Below are positions 20,128 to 30,653 of a stretch of 64,000 nt of DNA, piece by piece. The DNA comes from Cinnamomum chago (Eukaryota > Streptophyta > Magnoliopsida > Laurales > Lauraceae): positions 49,124,501 through 49,188,500 of the forward strand of contig CP142452.1 in the NCBI GenBank assembly GCA_038049695.1, read 5' to 3'. A model generated the notes under the pieces. It was not told the DNA's origin and did not search any database. It worked only from the letters and a program-made list of their open reading frames with translations. Position numbers and translations under genes: made by a program. The first letter of the stretch is position 1. Each line of letters begins with the position of its first letter.

Positions 20128-22422
20128 TCAGCCAAAAATGCTCTCCAGCCAAGCTTTCAGCTCTTCAAGCAAACTCTTGGCTTCATCCGTCAGAGTCTCC
20201 AAGGCACGCTTCTTCAAGAATCTGCCATGAGTAGCTGGAGAAGGCTCTATCCCTTCTACTACACCAAGAAGATTATCCCGAGCAATCTGCCATCGTTCAT
20301 TCTCTCTAGCCTTCCTATTGAGAATCTGATCAGCCTCTCCAACTTGGCAAATTAAAGCACTCTCCCTGTCACGAGCCTCTGTTATAGCGGTCCACGTACT
20401 GGAGACTTGGGCTTTTAAGTGTTCGAGATGCTTCCTTGCCTCCTCAACCTCTCCATCAAGGATGTTAAGGTCATACTGCAGCCTGATGATGTCTAACTCC
20501 GCTCGGTTCCTCTCCCGAACCAGCTGCTTCCTGCCCTGTGCAGTCTCTTTCAATTCCGATTGAGCCTTCTCAGCAGGGTTCATGAACATCTCTTGGAAGA
20601 ACTGGTCATCAGGATAGCTGATGGTCTCAAACCACCTGTCGCCTAATGCAATGATCCTATCAACGATCGCCCGGGCGTCCGTAACATCCAGACCAGTATC
20701 ATCCTCAGCATCTTTGAGAATCTCCTTCACATGCGGAATCTTGCTACGTGCAACATCCAAGTGTCCAGAAAGGAGGGTCTCAATCCAAGAGCTTAAAACC
20801 CGCATCACCACCTTCTTCGCATATTGAAGAGATGGGCCAGATGAAGACTCACCCTTCTCTGTGGATTGGCTGCCCAAGTCATGTCCCATCGGAAGAGTAA
20901 CAACAGAACACTTTCCAATCGGGGCCGCTGGAGAAGGAATCTCAACATGAGGTCTTGCCTCTGCCGCGTCAGAATTGGCTGGAGGAGTCCCAATTACTGG
21001 GTCAACTTCTGGCATCCCTGGCTCTGGCTCTGAAGGAAGCGATGGACTCTCTTCTGTCACTTCAAAATCTGCCAAACACAAAAAGGTATGAATACGATCC
21101 TGTTAAAAAATCACTATCAGGGTTATTACTATGAAAGTACCTTCTTCGACGATTGGCGGAATGCTTTCCTTCTCCATGAACTCTTCGGAAGTATCGTCAA
21201 CACTGGCGTCCATCGATGGTTCAAAGTCGTCGGAATCCTGTGATAAATCAGCTGATACAAAAAAAAAAAAATGTGTGTTAGCAAATCTAGTCACAGACAA
21301 AAAAGAAAAGAAAGCGGAAAAAGTAATACCAGTTGGAGATTCTGCATTCATTTCAGAGTCCCTTGGTTTGTCTTCTAGCACCTCCAACTAACAAGATATG
21401 GTCAGTCCAAGACTTCCACTCGGAGTCAGCACTGAAGCGGCCGCGGAGTCGAAAAGACTTCACCTAGTTGCTGCCGTCACCCCTGAAGATGCCAAGGCCC
21501 ATCGGTTTCAAATCAACCGATGGATAATCTGCGCCCTGGTAGTTGCTGGCCGACATCAAGATGTCCATGTCAGCAGGCGACTTCTCCATATGTCCAGGAG
21601 AACTGCCAATGAAAACCCCGGTCTTGACCACGTTGGTCCTCCTCACCCATCTTGGAGGATCTTCCCTCTTCAGGCACGTGGGAGAGAGACTCATGATCGA
21701 GATAGTACGATCAAAAGTCGATCGGGTGGCAACAGTTTTGTTCACACCATCAACTGTGTAGGAAGACTGGAAGCATCTCCTTCGATACGTCATATCGGCT
21801 GGGGCTGCATCCCCAAAGAAGAAGGTAGGCTTGGGCAACACCCTCTGATCTTCTATCACCTAGGGACGGCTGCTTACCATGATTTTATAGAAATCCTCTC
21901 CTTTGCGAGCAATCAGTGCCTGCCGCGCCTCCTCTCTATTGAGGGAGTCACACTCCTCGAGGTGCTGCTCGACGTATTGCACCTTCTCCCAGGCCTGCTG
22001 GACGGCCGGATTAGAAGATTGCGCAGATCGACGAGGTATGCTTGTGATAGGTTCTTTACCCTTGTCTGTTCTGGAAGGACCACCTGCAAAAGGTCAAAAA
22101 AAAAGGGAGGAAAGAATTATCATCAAAATGACGAAATTTTGCTAAAAAAAAATCTGGCGAAATTTCGGCATGACCTCGGGGCAATTCCAAAGAAAAAGAA
22201 GTACCCCGACAGAAATAGAAAGCTTGGAGATAGGCTCAACATCAGTGCGAGCTCCAAAACTCCAAACTTTCGAAACCTTGAAAAACTCCGCAAAATCAGG
22301 AAAGGCTCAACATTGCTGCGAGCTCCAAGTTCCTAACTTTGTAAAGGTTTTCAGGTATGTCACCACATCATGCTATCAACTGTTACAAAAACAAAAGCAT
22401 GTATGAACATCTTGATATGCAA

Positions 22423-22455
<33 letters not shown>

Positions 22456-22767
22456 GAGAAGAAAAAAAAAGGGGATGGCCTGTGGGCCGTACGGCCAGAT
22501 CCGTACGGCCCACAAAAAAAAATGCAAAAAGAGAAAAAAAAAAAAAAGAAGAAAAAAAAAGAAAGAAAAAAGAGAAGCACGAAAAAAGAAGAAGAAGAAA
22601 AAACGTGCAAAAAGGAAAAAGGAAAAAAAAAAAAAGAGAAAAGAAAAAGAAAGAAAGAAAAAAAGAAAAGAAAAGAAACACTTTCATTTTGCCCATCCTA
22701 TTTCTACATGGATTTCTTGTAAAAGAAAAAAAAAATAAAAAAAAAAAGGTAACTTACTTGAAGCCAT
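20128..22767 (-). pseudogene. Antisense PMD gene, copy B2: promoter-proximal exon kept, body deleted
   Basis: On the minus strand the gene begins with exon 1 at 22767-22758: ATG GCT TCA A, then donor GTAAGT (22757 leftward). Intron 1 runs to an acceptor TTTTGCAG ending at 22084, leaving phase 1, which fits exon 2 exactly (from 22083). Exon 2 carries two TGG-to-TAG stops (21860-21862, 21464-21466). It is then joined, through a deletion of about 1.9 kb relative to B1, near 21380 to the third exon (ends 21330). Exons 21251-21141 and 21068-20128 follow with intact GT-AG borders and an open coiled-coil exon. The deletion also shifts the frame. C has the same deletion and stops, so they predate the B2/C split. 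Confidence 0.8.
22482..22513. repeat. Perfect inverted repeat with GGCCGTACGGCC core in PMD intron 1
   Basis: GTGGGCCGTACGG (22482-22494), a six-base loop CCAGAT, then CCGTACGGCCCAC (22501-22513): 13-bp perfect arms in an otherwise nearly pure A tract. C has the same piece next to a deletion at about 26715-26745. It is the only GC-rich island in the intron. Function unknown. Confidence 0.75.
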
Positions 22768-22886
22768 GGATGGAGAAGAAGAAGAACTTGAAGACTCTTA
22801 AAGAAGGAGAATTCTTGATCTTGGAGCAACTCTTGAAGACTTTTGCAAAAAGAAAGCAATAGGAGCAAGAGATCCCACCTCCGTTG

Positions 22887-22894
22887 CTTTTATA
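22887..22894 (-). promoter_or_regulatory. TATA box of the antisense PMD gene (B2)
   Basis: TATAAAAG on the minus strand lies 120 bp upstream of the exon 1 ATG (22767). A start site about 30 bp downstream would give a leader near 95 nt. A GTAAGT donor directly follows the first codons. The arrangement looks like a normal plant pol II promoter serving the strand opposite to pol. B1 and C have lost this segment. No transcript evidence is available here. Confidence 0.6.
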
Positions 22895-23837
22895 GAAGAA
22901 AGCAAGACCAAAAGAGGAAAGAGGAGAAAAGTAAGAAGGTAAGTGCTAAAAAATTAGCAACCTTCCCAAAAGAAAAGGAAACTTGGGATATTTTCTCCCA
23001 AAACAAAGATTCCTTGAGAAATTCTCTCCAAAAAGAAAGGGAATGATAGATATTCTCTCCCAAATAAAGATATTTTGAGAGAATCTTTCCCAAAATCAAG
23101 GAAACTTGAGAAAATCTCTCAAAGTAAGGATATTTTTAAATATTCTCCATCCAAAGGAAGTATTTTTAGATATTCTTTACAAAATGACACCATATGAGAT
23201 CTAAGCCATCTTCAAAGCTTAAGGTCCCATGGGTTAGCCCATATGAGCCAGGTCTGACCACCTAGGCACTAAAAGTGGCTTTTAGTCAAAATTCCTCTTA
23301 CCAAGAGCATAAAAAAAAAAAAAAAAAATGGTTCCATGCCTCTTTTGAGTTGATTGGACCATACAAAAATTCCAAGCCTCATGAGCTTCCAAGAAACCTA
23401 ACCATCTCACCTCATGAGCCAAATTGAGCCAAACCTTGAAATTGACATTTCACCAAAAATCAAACCGGTCCCCTAACATTCCACATACAACTTGTTAGGT
23501 CACAAGACCAAAACCTGACCCCCCCAACATTCCACATACAGCTTGTTGGGTCACACGGTCAAAACCAAATCCGACCCCCTAACTTGCTACATACAGCCTG
23601 TTAGGACTCAAGGTCAAAACAAAAATCCAAATCCGCATCCCTGATGTCATCTTCAATACTTTGCCTCAAGATGGTACATGATTCCTATCACTACCATACA
23701 AATCCCCTGGAAGCTCAAAAGGCTACTCCATCAAAAAAAAAAAAAATGCTCAAAGACTCTTGGTCAAGTCAGAAGGTCTTCTTCAAGATTCTCTTCGAGG
23801 CACATCGACTACAAAAGCTATATCGTCGCTGTACCTC
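22895..23837. other. Tat 3' noncoding region between the PMD promoter and the LTR
   Basis: A-rich then more mixed sequence, present only in B2. It includes several near-repeats of AACATTCCACATACAACTTGTTAGG (about 23476-23610). No conserved ORF is seen; short open frames near 23644-24210 run into the LTR and look accidental. The region probably holds upstream promoter sequence for the PMD gene. Confidence 0.5.
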
Positions 23838-23848
23838 GAGGGGGCGTT
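23838..23848 (+). other. Polypurine tract of B2
   Basis: GAGGGGGCGTT directly before the LTR start TGTTGACACC at 23849. Position and G-richness fit a plus-strand priming tract, although the CGTT end is less pure than usual. Confidence 0.6.
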
Positions 23849-24300
23849 TGTTGACACCAAAAATGTCACTTTGCCTCTTTACACCAAAAGCTACATGGAG
23901 CCGCATCCTACCAAAAATAGGCAGGCGCCACTTCAAGCATCAGATCTTGTCAGAATCAAACAAAAACTGCAAGGTCATTCAAAACAACCAAAAGAGAGGT
24001 ACACATGAAGTTTCGGGCCATTCCGACATCATTTGGCCTAGCTACACTTCTCCAACAGCTAAACAAGCGCTCCCGGCGGCGGCAGAATCGGAGACACCAA
24101 ATCTTCGATCAGGGCCTATGGATGTTCTCAAAATATGTCCAAAGGGCTCCACGTCAAGTCTCAAGTCAAACCAGCAACGTTTGACCCATCATCAACTCTC
24201 CAACGGCTGAATCAAGTTTACCAGCGGCAGAGCACCCCGGGACCATGGCACCCAATTCGGAGCTTGTGGATCATCTCTAAATGACTCCAATAGGCTCCTC

Positions 24301-24790
24301 GTCGAATTTCAGGTCAATCGGACATCGTTTGACCAGAAGTCAAAGCTCGACATCTCCCTTGCGGTGAAATCAAAGGCAAGCGTTTGCATGACTCCAAATG
24401 GTTTCAAAACTCAAACGAAAGCCTATGGTTGGTCTTATCTACTGATGAGGGAGTCACCCGTCGAATTTCAGGTCAATCGGACATCGTTTGACCAAAAGTC
24501 AAAGCTCGGCATTTCCCTCGCGGTGAAATCAAAGGCAGGCGTTTGCATGACTCCAAATGGGTTCAAAACTCAAACGAAAGTCTATGGTTGGTCTTATCTA
24601 CTGATGAGGGAGTCACCCGTCGAATTTCAGGTCAATCGGACATCGTTTGACCAAAAGTCAAAGCTCGGCATTTCCCTCGCGGTGAAATCAAAGGCAAGCG
24701 TTTGCATGACCCAAAATGGCTTATAAACTCAAACGAAAGCCCATGGTTGGTCTTATTTAAAGCTCAAGAAGCTTCACCTCAAATTTCAGG
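24301..24790 (+). repeat. 159-bp tandem repeats in the Tat LTR U3
   Basis: GTCGAATTTCAGGTCAATCGG begins units at 24301, 24460 and 24619, a period of 159 bp; a degenerate unit starts near 24778. Since 159 is 3 x 53, an open frame (24364-24726) runs through the units, but its start lies within U3 and the frame looks incidental. The tandem U3 repeats lie about 0.9 kb upstream of the TATA box. Confidence 0.8.
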
Positions 24791-25631
24791 TCATTCCGAC
24801 ATCGTTTGATACTGTTTCAGCTTCTGGCGGAAAATCAGCAGTTCTGCGTTCGGCTTTTCCCGGAAAATCAGAAACTTTGCAAACCAATTTTCGGGGATTC
24901 TCATCAGGGACAATGCGACCCTGGGCCATTGTCGCCGGCGACCCTGGGAGGTCCGGGGCGCCGATTTCGCCCCGGGACCTCCCGTTTCGTCCGTTTTCGC
25001 GAGACGAGTTGTTCTGTCCCTGTGATTTTTCCAGATTCAGGCTTTTGAGGCTCCAAATTCACTGATATTCATCAAGATCACAGGAATCCTTTCCAGAACT
25101 TCAAAAACTTCATTGATCGCCAGCCGAACAACAAAAAAAGTGCACTTTCTACCCACCCGATCGTGAAATCAACTGGACAGATGCTGCCGGCCCGCTGGTA
25201 TCAACCAATGTCTGAAACTACATGATCATCTGATGTTGATTTACATAAGGATCCATCGATGATCATCGCAAAGGGAATTCCAAAAGACGCAACATGACCC
25301 GCAACTCTTCAGCTACTAAGGCGGCCACTTAATGCTATCAATTGGCCCGTTTATGGCAAGTTAATGCGGTCATTAGCCCATTATCTTGGACGGCCCAATC
25401 AGAAGCCTCTGTTCAGGAGTTACAAGTCCAAGCAATCATGGCATTCAAGCCATGAAACTCCTAACATAATGGAGATTAAAGGCGATTAAATGCCCATGAC
25501 TCTCCTCCGGCCAATGAAATCCAAGGGGCAGGAGTTACAAAGCAAGAGACAATTAAACTTGTAACTCCTCCCTTAATGAGCTTTATTACCATAAAGGCTC
25601 ATAAATCATTCCTAAAGGCTACCTAAAGGCC

Positions 25632-25639
25632 TATAAATA
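25632..25639 (+). promoter_or_regulatory. TATA box of the Tat LTR
   Basis: TATAAATA in CCTATAAATAGGAGTC, the only strong TATA match in the second half of the LTR. It would set the start of R near 25665 and leave about 0.9 kb to the LTR end. Confidence 0.6.
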
Positions 25640-26254
25640 GGAGTCACCTCCAAAGTTTTCAGGATCAGAAAAATCGGATCAGAAAAAGCCCTGGAAGAAA
25701 AATCCATAGCAGAGAGAAAAGAAAGGAGGAAGAAAAATTCTCAGGATGAAGAAAAATTCTCAGGATCAAGAAAAATTCTGAGGATCAAGAAAAATTCTCA
25801 GAAAATTGCCTGAAGATCTGAAGCCTCTGAAAATCCAGACACTTTGCGAACGAAGAAACTCTGCTGCAGCAACCAACACTACAAGGTGATTGAAGTCCCT
25901 TGGGGGGCCACCCCCCCAAGGTTCCACCTCTCCTTCTATCCAGCATGGCTAGACATGGCTCTTCAGCCCTTCTACTTGGCTTTTTATTGAACATAAGACC
26001 TTCTCTCGGTCTTTTGTTCTCTAAAAATCTGAGGATATAGCCAAGCCAAGCGAATCCAAAGCATCCGACGTTCTCATTTGCATGGATGATGGCGGAGTCC
26101 ATACATGACTCGCGACCGTCAATCTAAACGGGTCCCTCCCACAATCTCCTGAAAAGTTAGATTCTTCCTTTCTCGCTTTTCATTGTATTTTGTATTTTTT
26201 TTAAAGAGACAAAAAAACCACAACTCTTGTCTTTCATTATTGATGAGAATTGTA

Positions 26255-26330
26255 AATCGGCTATAAACGCCACAAATCGGCTATAAACGCCAAAAATCGG
26301 CTATAAATGCCAAAAAAATCGCCTTTTACG
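26255..26330. repeat. Four short ATCGGCTATAAACGCC repeats in the Tat LTR
   Basis: ATCGGCTATAAACGCCA(A/C)AA recurs at about 19-bp spacing, the last unit degenerating into AAAAAAATCGCC. The minus-strand LTR remnant at 8905-8940 has fewer units, so the number varies. Confidence 0.7.
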
Positions 26331-26479
26331 GCAAAATAAAAAAACTGTCTCTTTTCTTAAATATATATGCAATGGAAACTTGAAAAGAAGTTGATTTCCT
26401 TTTTTACTTGCGAAGATTGATCTCCGGATCATCACTTGCAATTCCAAGTAAAATAGAAAATTTGGCACACCCACCCAAA

Positions 26480-26715
26480 CACCCAAAAGCGTTGATGCAC
26501 GCTCCGCCCTCCGGGGGCGAAAAGGTCGGACCAAACGGACTCCCACGTCCGCCGACGCCCGGTAGCGCCCGGGGCCTGGAGCGCGTTCCATCAAGTTGGC
26601 ACACCCTTGTGATTTTGCCCTGAAGTTGGCGCACCATGGAACGCGCTCCAGGCCCCGGGCGCTACCGGGCGTCGGCGGACGTGGGAGTCCATTTGGTCCG
26701 ACCCTTTCGCCCCCG
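26480..26715. repeat. Inverted pair of Tat LTR tails at the B2/C junction
   Basis: The plus LTR tail ending at 26593 is followed by AGTTGGCACACCC, a short spacer, GTTGGCGCACC, then a minus LTR tail from 26636. The arms match over roughly 70-80 bp (GGAACGCGCTCCAGGCCCC and onward). The minus tail breaks at about 26715, where it is joined to the GTACGG inverted repeat of PMD intron 1. It is the hinge between elements B2 and C. Confidence 0.8.
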
Positions 26716-26789
26716 TACGGATCTGGCCGTACGGCCCACAGGCTAGCCCCTTTTTTTTTTCTTCTCTTTCTTTTTTTTTGTTTTTTTTT

Positions 26790-29093
26790 TTTTGTTGCAT
26801 ATCAAGATGTTCATACATGCTTTTGTTTTTGTAACAGTTGATAGCATGATGTGGTGACATACCTGAAAACCTTTACAAAGTTAGGAACTTGGAGCTCGCA
26901 GCAATGTTGAGCCTTTCCTGATTTTGCGGTGTTTTTCAAGGTTTCGAAAGTTTGGAGTTTTGGAGCTCGCACTGATGTTGAGCCTATCTCCAAGCTTTCT
27001 ATTTCTGTCGGGGTACTTCTTTTTCTTTGGAATTGCCCCGAGGTCATGCCGAAATTTCGCCAGATTTTTTTTTAGCAAAATTTCGTCATTTTGATGATAA
27101 TTCTTTCCTCCCTTTTTTTTTTGACCTTTTGCAGGTGGTCCTTCCAGAACAGACAAGGGTAAAGAACCTATCACAAGCGTACCTCGTCGATCTGCGCAAT
27201 CTTCTAATCCGGCCGTCCAGCAGGCCAGGGAGAAGGTGCAATACGTCGAGCAGCACCTCGAGGAGTGTGACTCCCTCAATAGAGAGGAGGCGCGGCAGGC
27301 ACTGATTGCTCGCAAAGGAGAGGATTTCTATAAAATCATGGTAAGCAGCCGTCCCTAGGTGATAGAAGATCAGAGGGTGTTGCCCAAGCCTACCTTCTTC
27401 TTTGGGGATGCAGCCCCAGCCGATATGACGTATCGAAGGAGATGCTTCCAGTCTTCCTACACAGTTGATGGTGTGAAGAAAACTGTTGCCACCCGATCGA
27501 CATTTGATCGTACTATCTCGATCATGAGTCTCTCTCCCACGTGCCTGAAGAGGGAAGATCCTCCAAGATGGGTGAGGAGGACCAACGTGGTCAAGACCGG
27601 GGTTTTCATTGGCAGTTCTCCTGGACATATGGAGAAGTCGCCTGCTGACATGGACATCTTGATGCCGGCCAGCAACTACCAGGGCGCAGATTATCCATCG
27701 GTTGATTTGAAACCGATGGGCCTTGGCATCTTCAATGGTGACGGCAGCAACTAGGTGAAGCCTTTTCGACTCCGCGGCCGCTTCAGTGCTGACTCCGAGT
27801 GGAAGTCTTGGACTGACCATATCTTGTTTATTGGAGGTGCCAGAAGACAAACCAAGGGACTCTGAAATGAATGCAGAATCTCCAACTGGTATTACTTTTT
27901 CCGCTTTCTTTTCTTTTTTGTCTGTGACTTGATTTGCTAACACACATTATTATTATTTTTTTGTATCAGCTGATTTATCACAGGATTCCGACGACTTTGA
28001 ACCATCGATGGACGCCAGTGTTAACGATACTCCCGAAGAGTTCATGGAGAAGGAAAGCATTCCACCAATCGTCGAAGAAGGTACTTTCATAGTAATAACC
28101 CTGATAGTGATTTTTTAACAGGATCGTATTCATACCTTTTTGTGCTTGGCAGATTTTGAAGTGACAGAAGAGAGTCCATCGCTTCCTTCAGAGCCAGAGC
28201 CAGGGATGCCAGAAGTTGACCCAGTAATTGGGACTCCTCCAGCCAATTCTGACGCGGCAGAGGCAAGACCTCATGTTGAGATTCCTTCTCCAGCGGCCCC
28301 GATTGGAAAGTGTTCTGTTGTTACTCTTCCGATGGGACATGACTTGGGCAGCCAATCCACAGAGAAGGGTGAGTCTTCATCTGGTCCATCTCTTCAATAT
28401 GCGAAGAAGGTGGTGATGCGGGTTTTGAGCTCTTGGATTGAGACCCTCCTTTCTGGACACTTGGATGTTGCACGTAGCAAGATTCCGCATGTGAAGGAGA
28501 TTCTCAAAGATGCTGAGGATGATACTGGTTTGAATGTTACGGACGCCCGGGCGATCGTTGATAGGATCATTGCATTAGGCGACAGGTGGTTTGAGACCAT
28601 CAGCTATCCTGATGACCAGTTCTTCAAAGAGATGTTCATGAACCCTGCTGAGAAGGCTCAATCGGAATTGAAAGAGACTGCACAGGGCAGGAAGCAGCTG
28701 GTTCGGGAGAGGAACCGAGCGGAGTTAGACATCATCAGGCTGCAGTATGACCTTAACATCCTTGATGGAGAGGTTGAGGAGGCAAGGAAGCATCTCGAAC
28801 ACTTAAAAGCCCAAGTCTCCAGTACGTGGACCGCTATAACAGAGGCTCGTGACAGGGAGAGTGCTTTAATTTGCCAAGTTGCAGAGGCTGATCAGATTCT
28901 CAATAGGAAGGCTAGAGAGAATGAACGATGGCAGATTGCTCGGGATAATCTTCTTGGTGTAGTAGAAGGGATAGAGCCTTCTCCAGCTACTCATGGCAAA
29001 TTCTTGAAGAAGCGTGCCTTGGAGACTCTGACGGATGAAGCCAGGAGTTTGCTTGAAGAGCTGAAAGCTTGGCTGGAGAGCATTTTTGGCTGA
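26790..29093 (+). pseudogene. Antisense PMD gene, copy C (promoter, exon 1 and body deleted)
   Basis: Sequence starts in intron 1 (acceptor TTTTGCAG ending 27134). Exon 2 from 27135 has TAG at 27356-27358 and TAG near 27753. It is joined at GCCA microhomology near 27841 to the third exon, which ends at 27888. Exons 27970-28080 and 28153-29093 follow. The last exon is open and encodes the same coiled coil as in B1. Promoter and exon 1 were lost in the deletion at about 26715. It is in opposite orientation to the B2 copy, so the two form inverted-repeat arms. Confidence 0.8.
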
Positions 29094-29096
29094 GGC

Positions 29097-29099
29097 CTT

Positions 29100-29137
<38 letters not shown>

Positions 29138-29329
29138 GTATACATTTTTGTAGTGCTTGTGAACACTTTTCTTTTCTTCTTTTTTTTTTTTGGTACCACA
29201 TGTATTTTTTGGTATATATATATATATTTTTGTTTTCCCTACGCTCACTCAAATATTGTGATTAAAGTGATTGCTAAATGGGATGTGATCAAAAGTTTGT
29301 CATTTTGTGAGAAATCTTTCGACAAATGA
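29097..29329. repeat. T-rich tail after PMD with a TA microsatellite (C)
   Basis: A T run of about 36 bases (29101-29136), then the conserved GGTATACATT piece, (TA)n at 29214-29227 and the non-repetitive segment before the minisatellite. Equivalent to 1-227. Confidence 0.6.
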
Positions 29330-29870
29330 TTGTTTTGGCATGGGAGCCAGTTTTTGAGACATGTTTTGGCATGGGAGCCAGATTTTGCTTGTGGCATGAA
29401 AGCCAATTTTTGGGTGGCATCTATAGCTGGATTTGGGTTTATGGCATGAGAGCCAAAATTTTGGATGGCGTGGAAGCCGATTTTGGTGGCGTGAAAGCCA
29501 AATTTTGGGATGGCATGAGAGCCAATTTTTTGAGATGGCATGAAAGCCGAATTTTGAGGTGGCATGAAAGCCGATTTTTTTTTTGAGTGGCATGAAAGCC
29601 GGTTTTGGTATGGCATGAGAGCCAATTTTTTGAGATGGCATGAAAGCCGAATTTTGAGGTGGCATGAAAGCCGATTTTTGTTTTTGGTGTAAGAACCAGA
29701 TTTTGTTTTTGGCATGAAAGCCGGATTTTTTGAAAACCGAATTTTGTTTTGTTGGCATGGAAGCCGAATTTTGATTTTTGGCATGAAAGCCGGATTTTTG
29801 ATTTTTTTGGCGTGAAAGCCGGATTTTTGGCATGGAAGCCGGGTTTTTTGGCGTGAAAGCCAGGTTTTTG
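29330..29870. repeat. GGCATGAAAGCC minisatellite (C)
   Basis: About 20 units of the same core. One unit near 29470 is missing relative to B1, joining two GGCGTG units directly. The stop-free frames again lie on the minus strand. Confidence 0.85.
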
Positions 29871-29879
29871 GTTTTCAAA

Positions 29880-30275
29880 AATGCAAGTATCGACTAAAAG
29901 TCGCCTCCCTGCTGAATGGTATTGTAAGTATCGATGGAATGTCGCCTCCTTGCTCATTCGGTTGCGAGTATCAATGGAATGTCGCCTCCCCGCGGATTTG
30001 GGTGCAAGTATCGACTAAGCGTCGCTTCCCTGCTTTTTTCTTCAAAAATTTTGTTTTGTGGGTATCGATGGAATGTCGCTTCCCCACGATTTTTGAATTT
30101 TGAGGTTTTTTCGAACCTTTGTTTTGTTTTTGTTTGTTTTGAAATTTGGGTTGTGGATATCAACTGGAACGTTGCGTCTCCACGATTTTTGAAATTTTGG
30201 GGTTTTGGAAGTATCGAATGGGGTTCGCATCCTTCCGATTTTGGGTTTTGCAAGTATCGACTGAACGTCGCTTCC
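29880..30275. repeat. GTATCGA...GTCGCCTCC repeat block (C)
   Basis: Eight degenerate units as in A, with the GAAATTTT insertion (30190-30197) shared only with B2. Confidence 0.8.
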
Positions 30276-30653
30276 CTGCGGTTTTTTGAAAAACCATTTT
30301 TTGTTTAAAGACACGAGGGTCGTAAATTTTGACTCAAAACCATTTTGGTGGTAAAAGCCGGGGTGGCTAGGGCTGAAATCCCTAGGTCCTGATTTTGTTT
30401 CAAACCATGAATTTTGGGCTCAAGGATCGAAAATTTTGGTCAAGTTTGGGAAGAGGCTTCTAAACTTGGATTTTTGGATTTGCTTTTTTTTTTTTTGAAC
30501 AATGAAACGATGAAAGAAACATTGTTTTGAGGGGTTTTTTTAAGAAATTTCAACAAGAGGATGAAAATTCCAAAAGGACTGGGTTTGACGAGCAGATACC
30601 TAGGAATAGGCTTTGGTCGTGCAGGCGTCGCTCTGACCCGATGGAAGAAGCCT
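30276..30653. other. 3' noncoding stretch after integrase (C)
   Basis: Equivalent to 1116-1489. It contains GGGGTGGCTAGGGCTG, matching B2 rather than A and B1 (GGGGTGGACTAG). No gene is seen. Confidence 0.55.

Larger units (their letters stand above)
16562..26593 (+). mobile_element. Tat element B2 (5' half missing, 3' LTR complete)
   Basis: Plus-strand copy: RNase H/integrase, repeat block, minisatellite, antisense PMD gene with its promoter and exon 1, 3' noncoding region, PPT and a full LTR. It begins inside pol at the junction with B1. It shares with C the PMD internal deletion, PMD stop codons, the TA repeat and the repeat-block insertion, so B2 and C are sister copies in opposite orientation. 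Confidence 0.85.
23849..26593 (+). mobile_element. Complete Tat LTR (B2), 2745 bp
   Basis: It starts TGTTGACACC and ends GGAGCGCGTTCCATCA. The end is supported twice: here the next bases are AGTTGGCACACCC (PBS start), and at 41316 the same ...CCATCA end abuts unrelated L sequence. Inside: 159-bp tandem repeats (24301-24790), a TATAAATA box at 25632-25639, then the RNA start region, four ATCGGCTATAAACGCC-like repeats (about 26255-26320) and a GC-rich end. Because PBS-like bases follow it, it may once have been a 5' LTR of another plus-strand copy. Confidence 0.82.

Noticed and set aside
22357..22862. Lys/Arg-rich proteins in the A tract
   Set aside because: They are translations of poly-A with few other bases inside intron 1 of the antisense gene.
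24364..24726. Repeat protein gene in the Tat LTR
   Set aside because: The frame exists because 159-bp units are a multiple of three; it lies in U3 upstream of TATA and has no homologue I recognise.
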